Positions 32,891-42,229 of a stretch of DNA of 64,000 nucleotides are shown here, piece by piece (the stretch's first letter is position 1; the number at the start of each line of letters is the position of its first letter). A program made the translations under genes and the position numbers. The notes under the pieces are model-generated. The model saw nothing but the letters and a program-made list of their open reading frames with translations. It searched no databases and had not been told where the DNA came from. Source of the DNA: Wolfiporia cocos. Taxonomy: Eukaryota; Basidiomycota; Agaricomycetes; Polyporales; Phaeolaceae. The stretch spans positions 1,860,001-1,924,000 of the forward strand of contig JACCLO010000012.1 in NCBI GenBank assembly GCA_029448655.1, given 5' to 3'.

Positions 32891-33596
32891 TGTTACAATT
32901 ATTTTGATTTTTCGAGCGCTGGCAGAACTCACCATTGGGCGAATACGATACAGGGACTTGTTGCGCAACCAACCCCCTGGCTACTCATGACTCTACTAGG
33001 CGCATCCCCAGTTGTACTAGCGTATAGGGCATGTTTCACCTTTAGCAGATCCAACTCTGCCACCGTTTCGTCTCTATCATTTACTAGCTGACAGATGGCG
33101 TTCAACCACCATCATCATTCCTATCTATCATCTCAGATATATCACTACATACCTATCAAACGTTTGGTACTATAGTGTAGATAGTATCGGTGGCATCTGG
33201 GACGGATTTGACCCTGAAAACCTAACGTAGTATATAAACTCATGTACTTACTGTCGAAGCTCTCCAGCTCGACCTTGTTGTACAAACAAGAAGTCTTATA
33301 CTCGTTCTCAAACGTAGGAAACTACACTCAGTATTCCTTGAGCAACCGAACGACTAAGTCCTCGAAGTGCACACTGACTTCTCAGACTTAGGCGAGTCTT
33401 ATATTCTATCAGATTCGCACCTGAACAGATTATATCCTCTAACGCGTATTGGATATTAAACGATCTCCTAGGAACTTCACCTAGGACTTGAAGGCATCTA
33501 ACGAGTATTTGCCTCGCATACGGCGACGTGCCTACGTGTGGAAGAACGAACTATATTCGCGACTCAAATATACGAACGGGTATTCGACCCGTAACA
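32891..33596 (+). repeat. Chromovirus 3' LTR
   Basis: 706 bp, TGTTACAATTATTTTG to GACCCGTAACA. Over roughly the first 340 aligned bases I count about 40 differences from the 5' LTR, only about three of them transversions. Confidence 0.93.
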
Positions 33597-33775
33597 TACA
33601 GGCCGTGCACCATAACATGTACAAATAGTGTAGAAGTCTATATAAACGCCAGACAGTCTTGAGCGAACCTCAGACTTGTCTTGACCTCTTCAGCCTTAGA
33701 TGCCCCAGACCAGGAAGGCACCTTTGAGTGAGCCCCCTTCCCCCGGGTGTGTGTCTTAGGTTGTAGCGTGTGTCA
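33597..33775 (+). mobile_element. LTR fragment right of the chromovirus
   Basis: The reverse complement matches the start of the LTR at 6133-7060 (CGGGGGAAGGGGGCTC, CAAGACAAGTCTGAGGTT). It contains TATATAAACGCC as a likely promoter box and ends GCGTGTGTCA. The other part is missing or is 21775-21988. Confidence 0.55.
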
Positions 33776-34147
33776 AACTGTTTGTCAGGACTCAGCAAAA
33801 GAATTTTAGCATAAGCCTAGAGCATGTATAAAGGTGCAGTTAAAAAATGGGAGCATACCTCAAGTGGGGGAGGAGTTAGAGCCAAGTGGGTAAAGGAGTG
33901 GTAGTGGGTAAAGGAATGGTAATATACTGTATCACATCCCAGATGACAAGACACCACACGAGTGGCACCCTCGCGGCGGCCATCATGGTAATTGTGCCCA
34001 GGCGCGGAACCGGCGCACGCTTGCCATTTTTCACTGCACCCACCACCCAGACCGTTCTCGCTTGATGTGGCTGTTCTCGCGCTCGCCTCATATGTCCTCG
34101 GACCTGGGCCTGATCCTGCAGAGTGACACGCCGCTGCATCCAGTACC
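33776..34147. other. Unassigned sequence
   Basis: No supported gene. GTGGGTAAAGGA occurs twice near 33888 and 33906. Remaining frames are short. Confidence 0.4.
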
Positions 34148-34152
34148 GACAC

Positions 34153-34525
34153 TGTCACAAGCCGATTTCTTTCGCCTAGCTAGTGACTAGAGCCTGAACC
34201 CTTATCTTATCTAAGCGCATGCCTAAGCAGTCACGTGCAGGACCCTGATCACCCTATCACGTGTTGTCAGACCCCCGGACACCCTGTGCCATGTACCTAC
34301 ACCTATTATAGGGTTACATACAATATCTCAGACCATCAGCTTACATAATACTGTACAGTAGCCAAACATGTACAAACAGTAGAATAGCATATCTACTGGC
34401 CGACGAGCAGGGTAGCACCCCAGACTCGTCTTGGCCTTATATGCCTTGAGTAGCCTCAGATCAGGAATACGCTTTCACGCGAGTCATATTCCCCTGAGTA
34501 GTTGCTTGAAGTGTTGCTTGTGTCA
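34153..34525 (+). mobile_element. Solo LTR, 373 bp, TSD GACAC
   Basis: Starts TGTCACAAGCCGATTTC and ends TTGCTTGTGTCA. GACAC is at 34148-34152 and 34526-34530. Inverse of 19661-20043. Confidence 0.88.
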
Positions 34526-34530
34526 GACAC

Positions 34531-35087
34531 CTCGGCATCCATGCCTTGCACACCAGCGAACATGTCCACAGCATCCGGCCGGGAGAAGATAGTCCATTGC
34601 GATCATGACGGTGCGACGTGCCAAGCTCGCATCAATGCATGCATCATGCGCTGCACCGTGACATCGCCGGACTTGCTAGTACCCCAGAGTGCTAATCTCA
34701 GAATATACATAACATGCAGGATTTGTCACCACCGTTGTTGGTCATGCCTTCGCGTACATCTGCCGGCCAAAGAAGTATGCATCATAATGCTCTAATCTAT
34801 GTCGATTATGCTCCATCTGCTCCCCTTCAAGAGTCTGGCAGTGGAGCTCAAACAATCGGCGCCGCAGTTGTAATTATCGTTAGCGATTCACCTCCATTCC
34901 TAATATTTATATTCCCCAGCCGTCGCTGTGGAGGTAAAATACTGAGTGTAGCCTTTGACAATTCCTCACTTTCTTAGTGTTATGGTACGTTTCTTTCATC
35001 TTCTATAGTAAACCATCTTGATTAGGCAACTCCCTAATACAGTAGCCACTGAGCTTGAGCTTGAGGCCTTGAGGCCTGAAGTTTGTC
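34531..35087. other. Unassigned sequence
   Basis: No coding or RNA feature recognised. Confidence 0.4.
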
Positions 35088-35303
35088 GAGGGACTTCAGT
35101 CAATTATCTTAATCTGCCAACTGCCCTTCGCTTAAGAAATCGCAGTTGCGAGCTAGGTTTGCACGCAGATTAATCTGCTAACTGCGGCAGATTAATCTAC
35201 TGTGACAATAAAATGGCACATCCCGGATTCGAACCAAGAACCTTAGCGCAGTGTGAATAACAGCATTGCAGCATAATTAGCCAACTGAGCTACAGTGCAA
35301 CTG
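35088..35303 (-). mobile_element. tRNA-derived SINE-like repeat, left copy
   Basis: On the minus strand this unit contains TAGCTCAGTTGG, a good Pol III A box, and GGTTCGAATCC, a perfect B box. An unrelated tail follows, with two AGATTAATCTGC palindromes and ending near GATAATTGACTGAA. The tRNA cloverleaf is poor (D stem and half the acceptor stem do not pair), so this is tRNA-derived rather than a working tRNA gene. Confidence 0.65.
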
Positions 35304-35593
35304 GTGTTGCCCCCATTTTAAGCAATATATAGACTATTTTGTAAACTTCATTTTCGCAGTTTAACATCTTCCATAACACAAATACAAATGAATCTGCCTC
35401 TAAAGACCTGTGATTCCAGTGTATTCAGCTTTCCCATGGTGAGTTGCTCCAGGTCAAGCATGGTAAATCAAGCTACCACTATCATTGATTTCTGTATGCT
35501 TGTTGGAGCAGTTAGTTGCCTTGATGATTTGCGAAAATTGTGTGTAAAATTTGCGTTATATATATTTTAATTGGTCAATGGTACCTGTTGCCG

Positions 35594-35794
35594 CAATGGC
35601 TCAGTCGGCTAATTACGCTGTGATGCTGTTATTCTCATCTGCGCTAAGGTCCTTGGAACGAATCCGGGATGTGTCATTTTATTGTCACAGTAGATTAATC
35701 TGCCGCAGTTAGCAGATTAATCTGCGTGCAAACCTAGCTCGCAACTGCGATTTCTTAAGCGAAGGGCAGTTGGCAGATTAAGATAATTGACTGA
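35594..35794 (+). mobile_element. tRNA-derived SINE-like repeat, right copy
   Basis: Inverted copy of 35088-35303. The A box TGGCTCAGTCGG is kept; the B box is damaged (GGAACGAATCC). The tRNA-like heads face each other across about 290 bp of AT-rich sequence with no gene. Confidence 0.65.
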
Positions 35795-35866
35795 AACTCT
35801 ACGTTTGTCGCACCTCGCCTCAGCCACATCACGATAACCGCTCTAGATTCCGTGCGAGAGCACGGG

Positions 35867-36031
35867 TTATCCAGCTAGTACTGTACTATTCCCCACCGCT
35901 GTATCAGCGCGCGAGCTATAACTCGCAGATGTGGCGAACTGACGTGACAAAGACCGACATCCCGCGCTCGATCGAGGGCGGCAAGACGCGCCAGTAAATA
36001 CTAGGGCGCGGTTTGCGATCAGGCGCGGCAT
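35867..36031 (-). pseudogene. Possible orphan 5' exon with a mitochondrial presequence
   Basis: A 54-residue frame starts MPRLIANRALVFTG and is rich in Arg, Ser and Ala without acidic residues until the end (SRQFATSASYSS). It looks like a mitochondrial import signal. It stops just before the SINE-like pair and its ATG lies at the edge of the duplicated segment, so it may be the broken start of a gene. Could also be chance. Confidence 0.25.
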
Positions 36032-36032
36032 C

Positions 36033-38225
36033 TTGATAATCGTATTCTCGGGCCTCCGCCACCCGCCGCCACTCGTCCACTCATTTGAAAGCCACATCTA
36101 CACGACACTGAGAATCCGTATATAACAGCTGTTTGCATGAATGATGGCAGTGATGCACAGGGGAGGAAAAAGAAGACGTCAATCAAAATGTCTCAGGCGC
36201 TCGTGTCCGCAAAAAGTTCATTAATCTCATTACTGAACGTTCAGCGTCGCAATTTGCACACTTCAGTGGTGCACCGTGAACAGCCGCGTCTTCAGCAATC
36301 ATCAAGCTACACAATATACAACGGCTAGAATGACGACCTTTGACATACAAATTGAGCGAGGTACGGACAACATCAACCGCGCGAGAGATAATTAAAAACA
36401 CGGACATCAGTATACCTCACTTCCTCGTCTGTCTCTTCTTAGGCCTCTCATCCGCATCCTCGTCTATTCCGCCCATCGATCGCTTCGCCGTTGTAGCTTT
36501 CCCGGATGGTCCAGCTTCGTCGCCTTCGTCCTCACCAGTCGCTTTGCCTACTTTGCTTGTTCCCTTTACCTTGTCCGCTTCATCGTCAGATCCGAAGGGA
36601 TCATCTGTCTTCTTTTTCTTCAACTTCAACTTCGGCCTCGGCTTAGATAGGGCAGGCTTGTCTGCGGTAGTGTTGGCCATATCAGCTGGTTTTGCGGTGG
36701 TGGCATCAGCGCCGGTGCTCTTGGACGCTTGAAGCTCGGCGAAATATTCTTCCTTAAGTTTCTATTTGTAGGTAAACTGTCGTAAGCAACGAGTGTGACA
36801 AGGAAGCATGGAGAACATGCCTTGATGTCTGCATCTGGCATCAATGCCGTATTCTTCCAGACCTATGAACAGGATCAGCAACTATCATATGGTGTACTGT
36901 GCTGGATTTCTACCGTAGATTGGATCCCGCTTGGGTGCTTGCTATCAAGGCCTATACCGCATAATCAAACTCGTGTAACGTACTGAGTGAGGCATATGTC
37001 GAGAGAGCCTACCAATTCTAGTGTACAAATTCGACTTGACACCCATCAGGTTCATTCCGTGCCTTCTCAGGAGGACTTTCATGACCTATTGCAGAGGTAA
37101 GCAGATCATGAACCACACGAATGAGAGGACAATGCTATCACCTCGGTAACATCCTGCTGGTTGTACACATCAGGAATGTATAAACAGAGAACGTGGCTGT
37201 AATTGGGTGTCTCGTTTTGCGGGCACGTGGCTACCTTTGCTAGATGCGCATTCGTTGAGGATAGGGGGCCCGATATGAGGGAGTCTGCACGATTGCCGAG
37301 TCAAACAAGAGTCATCGGGAGATAGAATATAAACATACTGGCAATGGTGGCCCAAACATGGTCGACCTTATCCGGCGGTGCAAAAATGAGCCTGACAAAG
37401 TAGGTATGAGAAAAGCACAGTCGCACGAATGAGCGTAAAGCACCATTTTCCTGAGACATCTCCATGCCTGATGGAAATCTCCTTCAACTTCTCAGTCGCC
37501 TCGTTCTGAACCTAATAATATACAGACCTTGTGAGCGCTCAGACAAGCGTGGTCTTCAGCATCAGAAACGTACCGCTTCACGCAGCTCCTTCTTGCTCTT
37601 GGTACCCTTCTTCTTATTGGAGCGGATGGGTATCGAGCCATCGTTCTGCGTAAATCACCGAACATCAGCCATTTTGCGATGTGAGCCACAATATGGCGCG
37701 TCACCTGGATCTCTGTCACCTTCGCGGTGACTTCTTTGACTGTGCGACCGGTGAGCGTCACAGCAATTCGACTGCGCCAAGGCACTCACGCAATTGGGAA
37801 GCTTCCTCCTCCGCAGAAGCAACATCACCATCTTCTTTCGAAGGATCAGACTTTCTCACCCACAACCACTAGATAGGTGTCTGAGTCTCGCTACTCCATT
37901 ATCGACTCTTACAGTCTTTCTCACAGGTTTGGCACCATCATCTTGCACCATCGATGGCTTATACTAGAGCGAGAACCAGTGAGTACTTGTGAGAAAGCCG
38001 AAGAGAGAACACCCGCCTTTGTGAGAAACTCCTGAAGCGAAAGCTCAGAGTCTGCAGACCAGTAGTACGGGTACTGCCGCGGAACAATATCGTCGTCCTT
38101 GCTCATTGTGCTGGAGGCTCTGCAGAACGTGAGGGCTGGCCCTGTATTGATGTTTACAATGGCACACAGGCGCCCACGACGCGAACGCGTCGCGTAAGTA
38201 ACGGACGCGTTATTTGGATATATTT
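36033..38225. repeat. Segmental duplication, copy 2 (partner 8400-11050)
   Basis: Same gene and flanks as copy 1, without the 438-bp insertion. Homology ends after CGGACGCGTTAT. The upstream end of the gene contains ACGCGT-type sites in both copies. Confidence 0.85.
36417..38106 (-). CDS. DUF1917 (UPF0696-like) protein, paralogue 2
   Basis: Eleven exons join to a 340-residue protein without a stop: 38106-37987, 37868-37790, 37739-37705, 37645-37574, 37511-37444, 37391-37339, 37239-37142, 37085-37013, 36951-36914, 36862-36821, 36761-36417. Seen: MSKDDDIVPRQYPYYWS; SQWLWVRKSD across intron 1; GKW|LIFAPPDKVDHVWATIA; HVLCLYIPDVYNQQ; NLYTRIGLDSKHPSGIQS; VWKNTALMPD; then a KKKKTDDPFGSDDE tail. The SGKW..F and HPSGIQST blocks are family hallmarks. 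Intron 10 has a GC donor (AAG|GCATGT), the other nine GT. Function of the family is not established; the basic tail suggests nuclear location (inference). Confidence 0.85.
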
Positions 38226-38755
38226 GCGCTCTGCGGCACTGTACGCACGTATTCGCTCGTCTTTCCGCAGGCAACATGAGAGTTCTCTCATATGCATGCT
38301 CAGAACACATTTGCAACGATCCGGATAGGAAACGTGGATAGCTATTGCCTGCATGGCAAAATCTCGGTCGTCGTCCCACGAGCTCGTCTCGAGATGTGAG
38401 ATATTCGGACGATGTCGAACCGCTGAAAGGACTGCAACGGCTGCAAATGGACAGGTTCCTGCCCAGATCACCTTGACTTCAGCTTGACTTCAGTGCTTAG
38501 ACAGATCCCGCTGCACTTTGGAGCGCCCCTAGTAGTGTGAGCATATGACTCCTGATCCAAGAACACGAGCTCATCATTTTATCTCAGGTCCCGCATCCGG
38601 AGGCTACATTGCGAAACGAGGGCGACACGCCGCAGGCAGAGCACACCAAGCATAGGGATACATGGTAAGTGCGGCTACGATTCCAATAAACACGTACAGT
38701 GGATGCTACGATAACTGACAAGGGACAAGGAAAGAAGAACGGACGGGGGCTGGCA
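38226..38755. other. Intergenic, no gene seen
   Basis: Holds the DUF1917 promoter side and the FCF1 3' flank. No repeat or RNA gene recognised. Confidence 0.4.
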
Positions 38756-39622
38756 TCATACCGGGGCGCCCTGGTCCGGAAGCCGTTCTATTGCGTAGCG
38801 CTTCCGCACGATATACATGAGCGGCACGCCGGGTATCTGGCGGATCCGCCTGCGCAGCTCCCGATCGCACGTCGCGACGATGAAGCACCTGTGCGACGTG
38901 ACGCGCTGGACGAGGCAGTCGTCCGCGTACGTGCCCGAGTGCGAGCACGACAGGCGCTCGAAGCGCGGGTCGCGGGCGACTCTGGGACGCGCACCGGGCG
39001 GTCAGCGAATGAGGATGTGCGGGCGTGGTAAGCGGGCGGCGCACCTGAGGGCGACGCGGTACCGGTGACCCAGCTTCTCCAGTTCCGCCATCACACAGTC
39101 TGTCACGCACGGTATGCCTGGAAGGGGCCGCTGCGTGGTCAGGACGGAGAGGGTAGAATGTCCGGGGCGGGGACGCACATTTTGCGTATAAGCAGTCCAT
39201 CATCCCGCTGATCAGCTCGAGCTTGTTTTGCAGACTGAAGTTGATGAAGTTGGTGTCGATGAGGACGCGGTATGGGGGTACGAGCGCATCGTTGTGTTGC
39301 AGGAACAGCGAGGAGGCAACCTGCGGTCTGAGGTATGGACGGTGGGAGAGTATCTCGGATGAAAGAGGCGTATGTCACGCACAATCGGCGGACAGACTTC
39401 TCCTTCTCTGTCTCCTCCTTCTTCTTGAGCTTGATCTGGTTTTCCTTCCTGAATAGACGTCAGCTATGCGTTCATAACCTCGTACTAGAATACGGCACAC
39501 AGTCGGATATCCTTTGGGCTGAGAAGGCGCTTCACGGCCGCAAACTTGCGAGTCTTTTTGGCTCTTCCCTATGCTTGACAGTGAGATCCAATGCAAAAAT
39601 CTTGCTGTTCTCACCGTACCAT
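38756..39622 (-). CDS. FCF1: FCF1/UTP24 PIN-domain nuclease of the SSU processome
   Basis: FCF1 is the nucleolar PIN endonuclease that acts at sites A1/A2 of pre-18S rRNA. Six coding pieces: 39622-39620 (ATG only), 39568-39501, 39448-39379, 39320-39179, 39117-39045, 38981-38756. Seen: [20 protein letters not shown], a lysine-rich linker ([12 protein letters not shown]), [18 protein letters not shown] (first PIN aspartate), [39 protein letters not shown] and [19 protein letters not shown] (acidic PIN residues), ending RLPDQGAPV. Length is normal. The start codon is alone in its coding exon, followed at once by intron GTACGG...ATAG; this placement is needed to reach the family N-terminus GRAKK. 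Confidence 0.93.
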
Positions 39623-42229
39623 GGCTGAGAGCTACTTGCTACACAAAAAAGCGAAACGGATTGAACGAAAACAGGAGAGCAATTGCGCAATCTTAGAATG
39701 GAAAGTCTTCATTCGCGGGAGCGAATTAGAAGCGTGCGAAATTGATGGGATCTGTAAAGCAAGCGCTCGTAGTCTTTATGCGCTTTCCTTTGAAAACTTG
39801 AAACTTTGCATCTCCATATGCAGCATTCGCGGAATAGGCATCATTCTGTGTGCTACGATGTCAGTACGTGTCTCCCAGAGAAATCTTCAGGACGCCACAA
39901 TGCTATGATGCTTGAAACTGCCGCTTGGGATCACATCAAATTGACGGCATCTGCTCTCAAAAGCCAAGTTGCAAAACATTGTTCGTAGGGCTATGCATAC
40001 CTGGGCTGGCCTATCACTCTACGATTAGCGACGATCCACGTCGAAACCTATTTACTGATTGATCAACACCGTCCGTTGTCTGCGCCCACGACACCTCCGT
40101 GTTCGACCGCGCAAGCAACGACGATGACAGCCACCACCGCATCCTGTGGGCAAAGAACACCGAGACACGAGCGTGTCCCCCCATCTACCGCAGTTCGTGA
40201 GTTGCCCATTTGTACCTGAGTAAACCATCCTCCGCTTTATTCTCGGTGGAAAGTGATTGCCGTGTGCTCATGTGGTCGTATTGCAACGGTCTGCTAACGT
40301 CATGTTTTGGGGACAAGTGCTCGACATGGTGGGGCCAGCTAGACAAACCGCTTGTACGCAGGCATGACCTGGGACCATATGAATCCCGTCGACCATATTC
40401 ATTGGAACCTACCATAACACTGGGCCGGTTGGTCATATGCGCTGGACTGTACTGGTGGAAGAATTTATTATGAGTCAGTTTGACCTACTCGCCGCCGTCC
40501 GATGACGGCTTCCGTGACAATTATCTCGCCAGGCATGGCAAGACATTTCCCCACTGACCACGACCGGCCATGTAATCGGAGGCTGTGAAATCTTCACGAT
40601 AAACATTCGAGACGTTCTATCGAGGGGAGATAATCGTCAGGTACCTTCCGTTGACTCTGCAACGTTCACATTGGATGACCAGGAGCGGCTCGCAGACTAA
40701 CCTGGTGCGTCCGCTATCCACAGCTCTTCGGCCGGATCTTGCATAGGCGAAGCTCAGGTGAGATAGAAACACGTATAAGGCACTTGACACGCGGAAGCCA
40801 GCCGACGATCCTTCTTCCCGATACAAAATCGCATCTTCTCTTAGGAGATTGTATCTGACTTACACCGTGACGCGCACTCCTGCGGATTCGCGGTCACGTT
40901 GGGCCGAACCACATGCCTGTGGCCCATGACGCGCCGGTACACTACATACGTTCCCTGCAGCTATTGAATTCGCTGTACCAGCTATCTGTGTGCAACGAAA
41001 GGCGACACCAGCGTTCATAGATATGCGATATGTGGGATTCGCCCGCGAATCTCACCATGGTACAGGAGCTCGCCCATGCTAGGCCGTACAGCGTGGCGGG
41101 ACAGATTCCAGAATTCTGATGTCTATTCTTGTAATCCCTCTCGTGGTGCTCGCGGCGCGTCGGCATAGGTATGACTTTGTGTGAGTGTGCTGGATTCTCT
41201 GACGCCGTTATCTTACCTCAGTTTGCCGCAATGTAGTAGCAATGGAATGATCTCGCCGTACAGCAAACGCGGTAGCTTAGCAATGAAGACCTGTGAGGTG
41301 ACATCCTAGAGTCAGACGGAACGCAGCGCTGTCGGCGTCCCGACCTTGATCGCGTCAATTGTCGAGTTTCGTGATAATCAAAGTGTGTATAACAAATCAG
41401 CAAGACTTCTGGGTTATATCCTATGCTGCGTACTGCCGCCACTATCGCATTAGTATTGGTACATCAATGTGCCAATAGCACGCCCAGTGTTCAGCCACAT
41501 TCTCGCGGTCCTGAGAGACCTCAGTACCTTGCAATCCGTGTACACGCTCGTGCATGGAGCGGCTCGTGCGTGTCCACGAGCGCGAGAACTGGTCGGTGGC
41601 GATCGCTAGCAGGTACCTTCCTTTTCTGACGTGTGTTGAATCCTATTTAGCAATGGGGGTGCTGCTAATTCCTCATGCCATGATAGGGCTATGTGATCAA
41701 TCTATCAGTTGCTGTGACAAATGCTACGAGCATTGCCTAACCGAATGCGTGTCTCGCCCCATGCGAACTGGTGTCAGATGCGGCTAGAGCATTGTCGAGA
41801 GGCTTGGGACGACGTTAACTCGGCCAGCCTTACTGGTCAGCTGTGGGCGATGAGGAGATAACGCGAGAGAGACATGGCGCAGTGGAAACCCGCGCAACCT
41901 CCTCATCTCTCAAGTCGATCACAGCTGGGCCCAGATCACAGGAAGGCTATTGCGTAGCAGCCACGCGCTGTGAACGAAGACCCTGTCCGGTTGGCTGTCC
42001 GGCCGGATCTAGGAGTAGCAAGCGTTTCCCGCTCCGGCGGGAATGCAGTCATAGGCTACAGCATCCTGCTCAGATCCCATCTCGAGAACTCCCATCTCGG
42101 TCACGACCAATACGCCTTGCGCTCTACCTGGCATTTACGAATATATAAGGCGCCCCAATTCGCTATAAGTCCACCAGTCAGCTCGCATCCCATCCCCACT
42201 CACATCTCATTCACACATTTCACCTCACA
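39623..42229. other. Long intergenic region, no supported gene
   Basis: 2.6 kb between divergent FCF1 and PAL. Short frames exist but none has a recognisable domain or splice-consistent extension. It contains the PAL promoter; a TATATAAG box lies at about 42140, some 90 bp before the PAL ATG. Confidence 0.5.

Larger units (their letters stand above)
21989..33596 (+). mobile_element. Ty3/gypsy chromovirus with dUTPase, nested-insertion host
   Basis: Two LTRs of 706 bp each (after removing a nested element from the left one) bracket gag, protease, dUTPase, reverse transcriptase, RNase H, integrase and chromodomain coding on the plus strand. Order RT-RNaseH-integrase plus the chromodomain places it among chromoviruses. 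A purine tract AAGGGGGAGCTGA precedes the 3' LTR. It holds three later insertions: 22083-24000, 25521-26232 and 27617-28127. It is disabled by nonsense codons at 26333 and 28201 and by an altered RT active site. The outer flanks AGCGC and TACAG do not match, so no target duplication survives. Confidence 0.93.

Noticed and set aside
35215..35303. Functional tRNA gene on the minus strand
   Set aside because: A and B boxes are good, but the D stem and much of the acceptor stem do not pair, and an inverted damaged copy lies nearby. SINE-like repeat fits better.
37869..37986. Ultra-short 23-bp GT-AG intron in the DUF1917 gene
   Set aside because: A 23-bp excision would give an open stretch, but a normal 118-bp intron (GTACTC to CTATCTAG) restores the family sequence WLWVRKSD and the frame downstream.
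40080..40200. Coding-like stretch with balanced codons between FCF1 and PAL
   Set aside because: Short, no splice-consistent extension and no recognisable motif.
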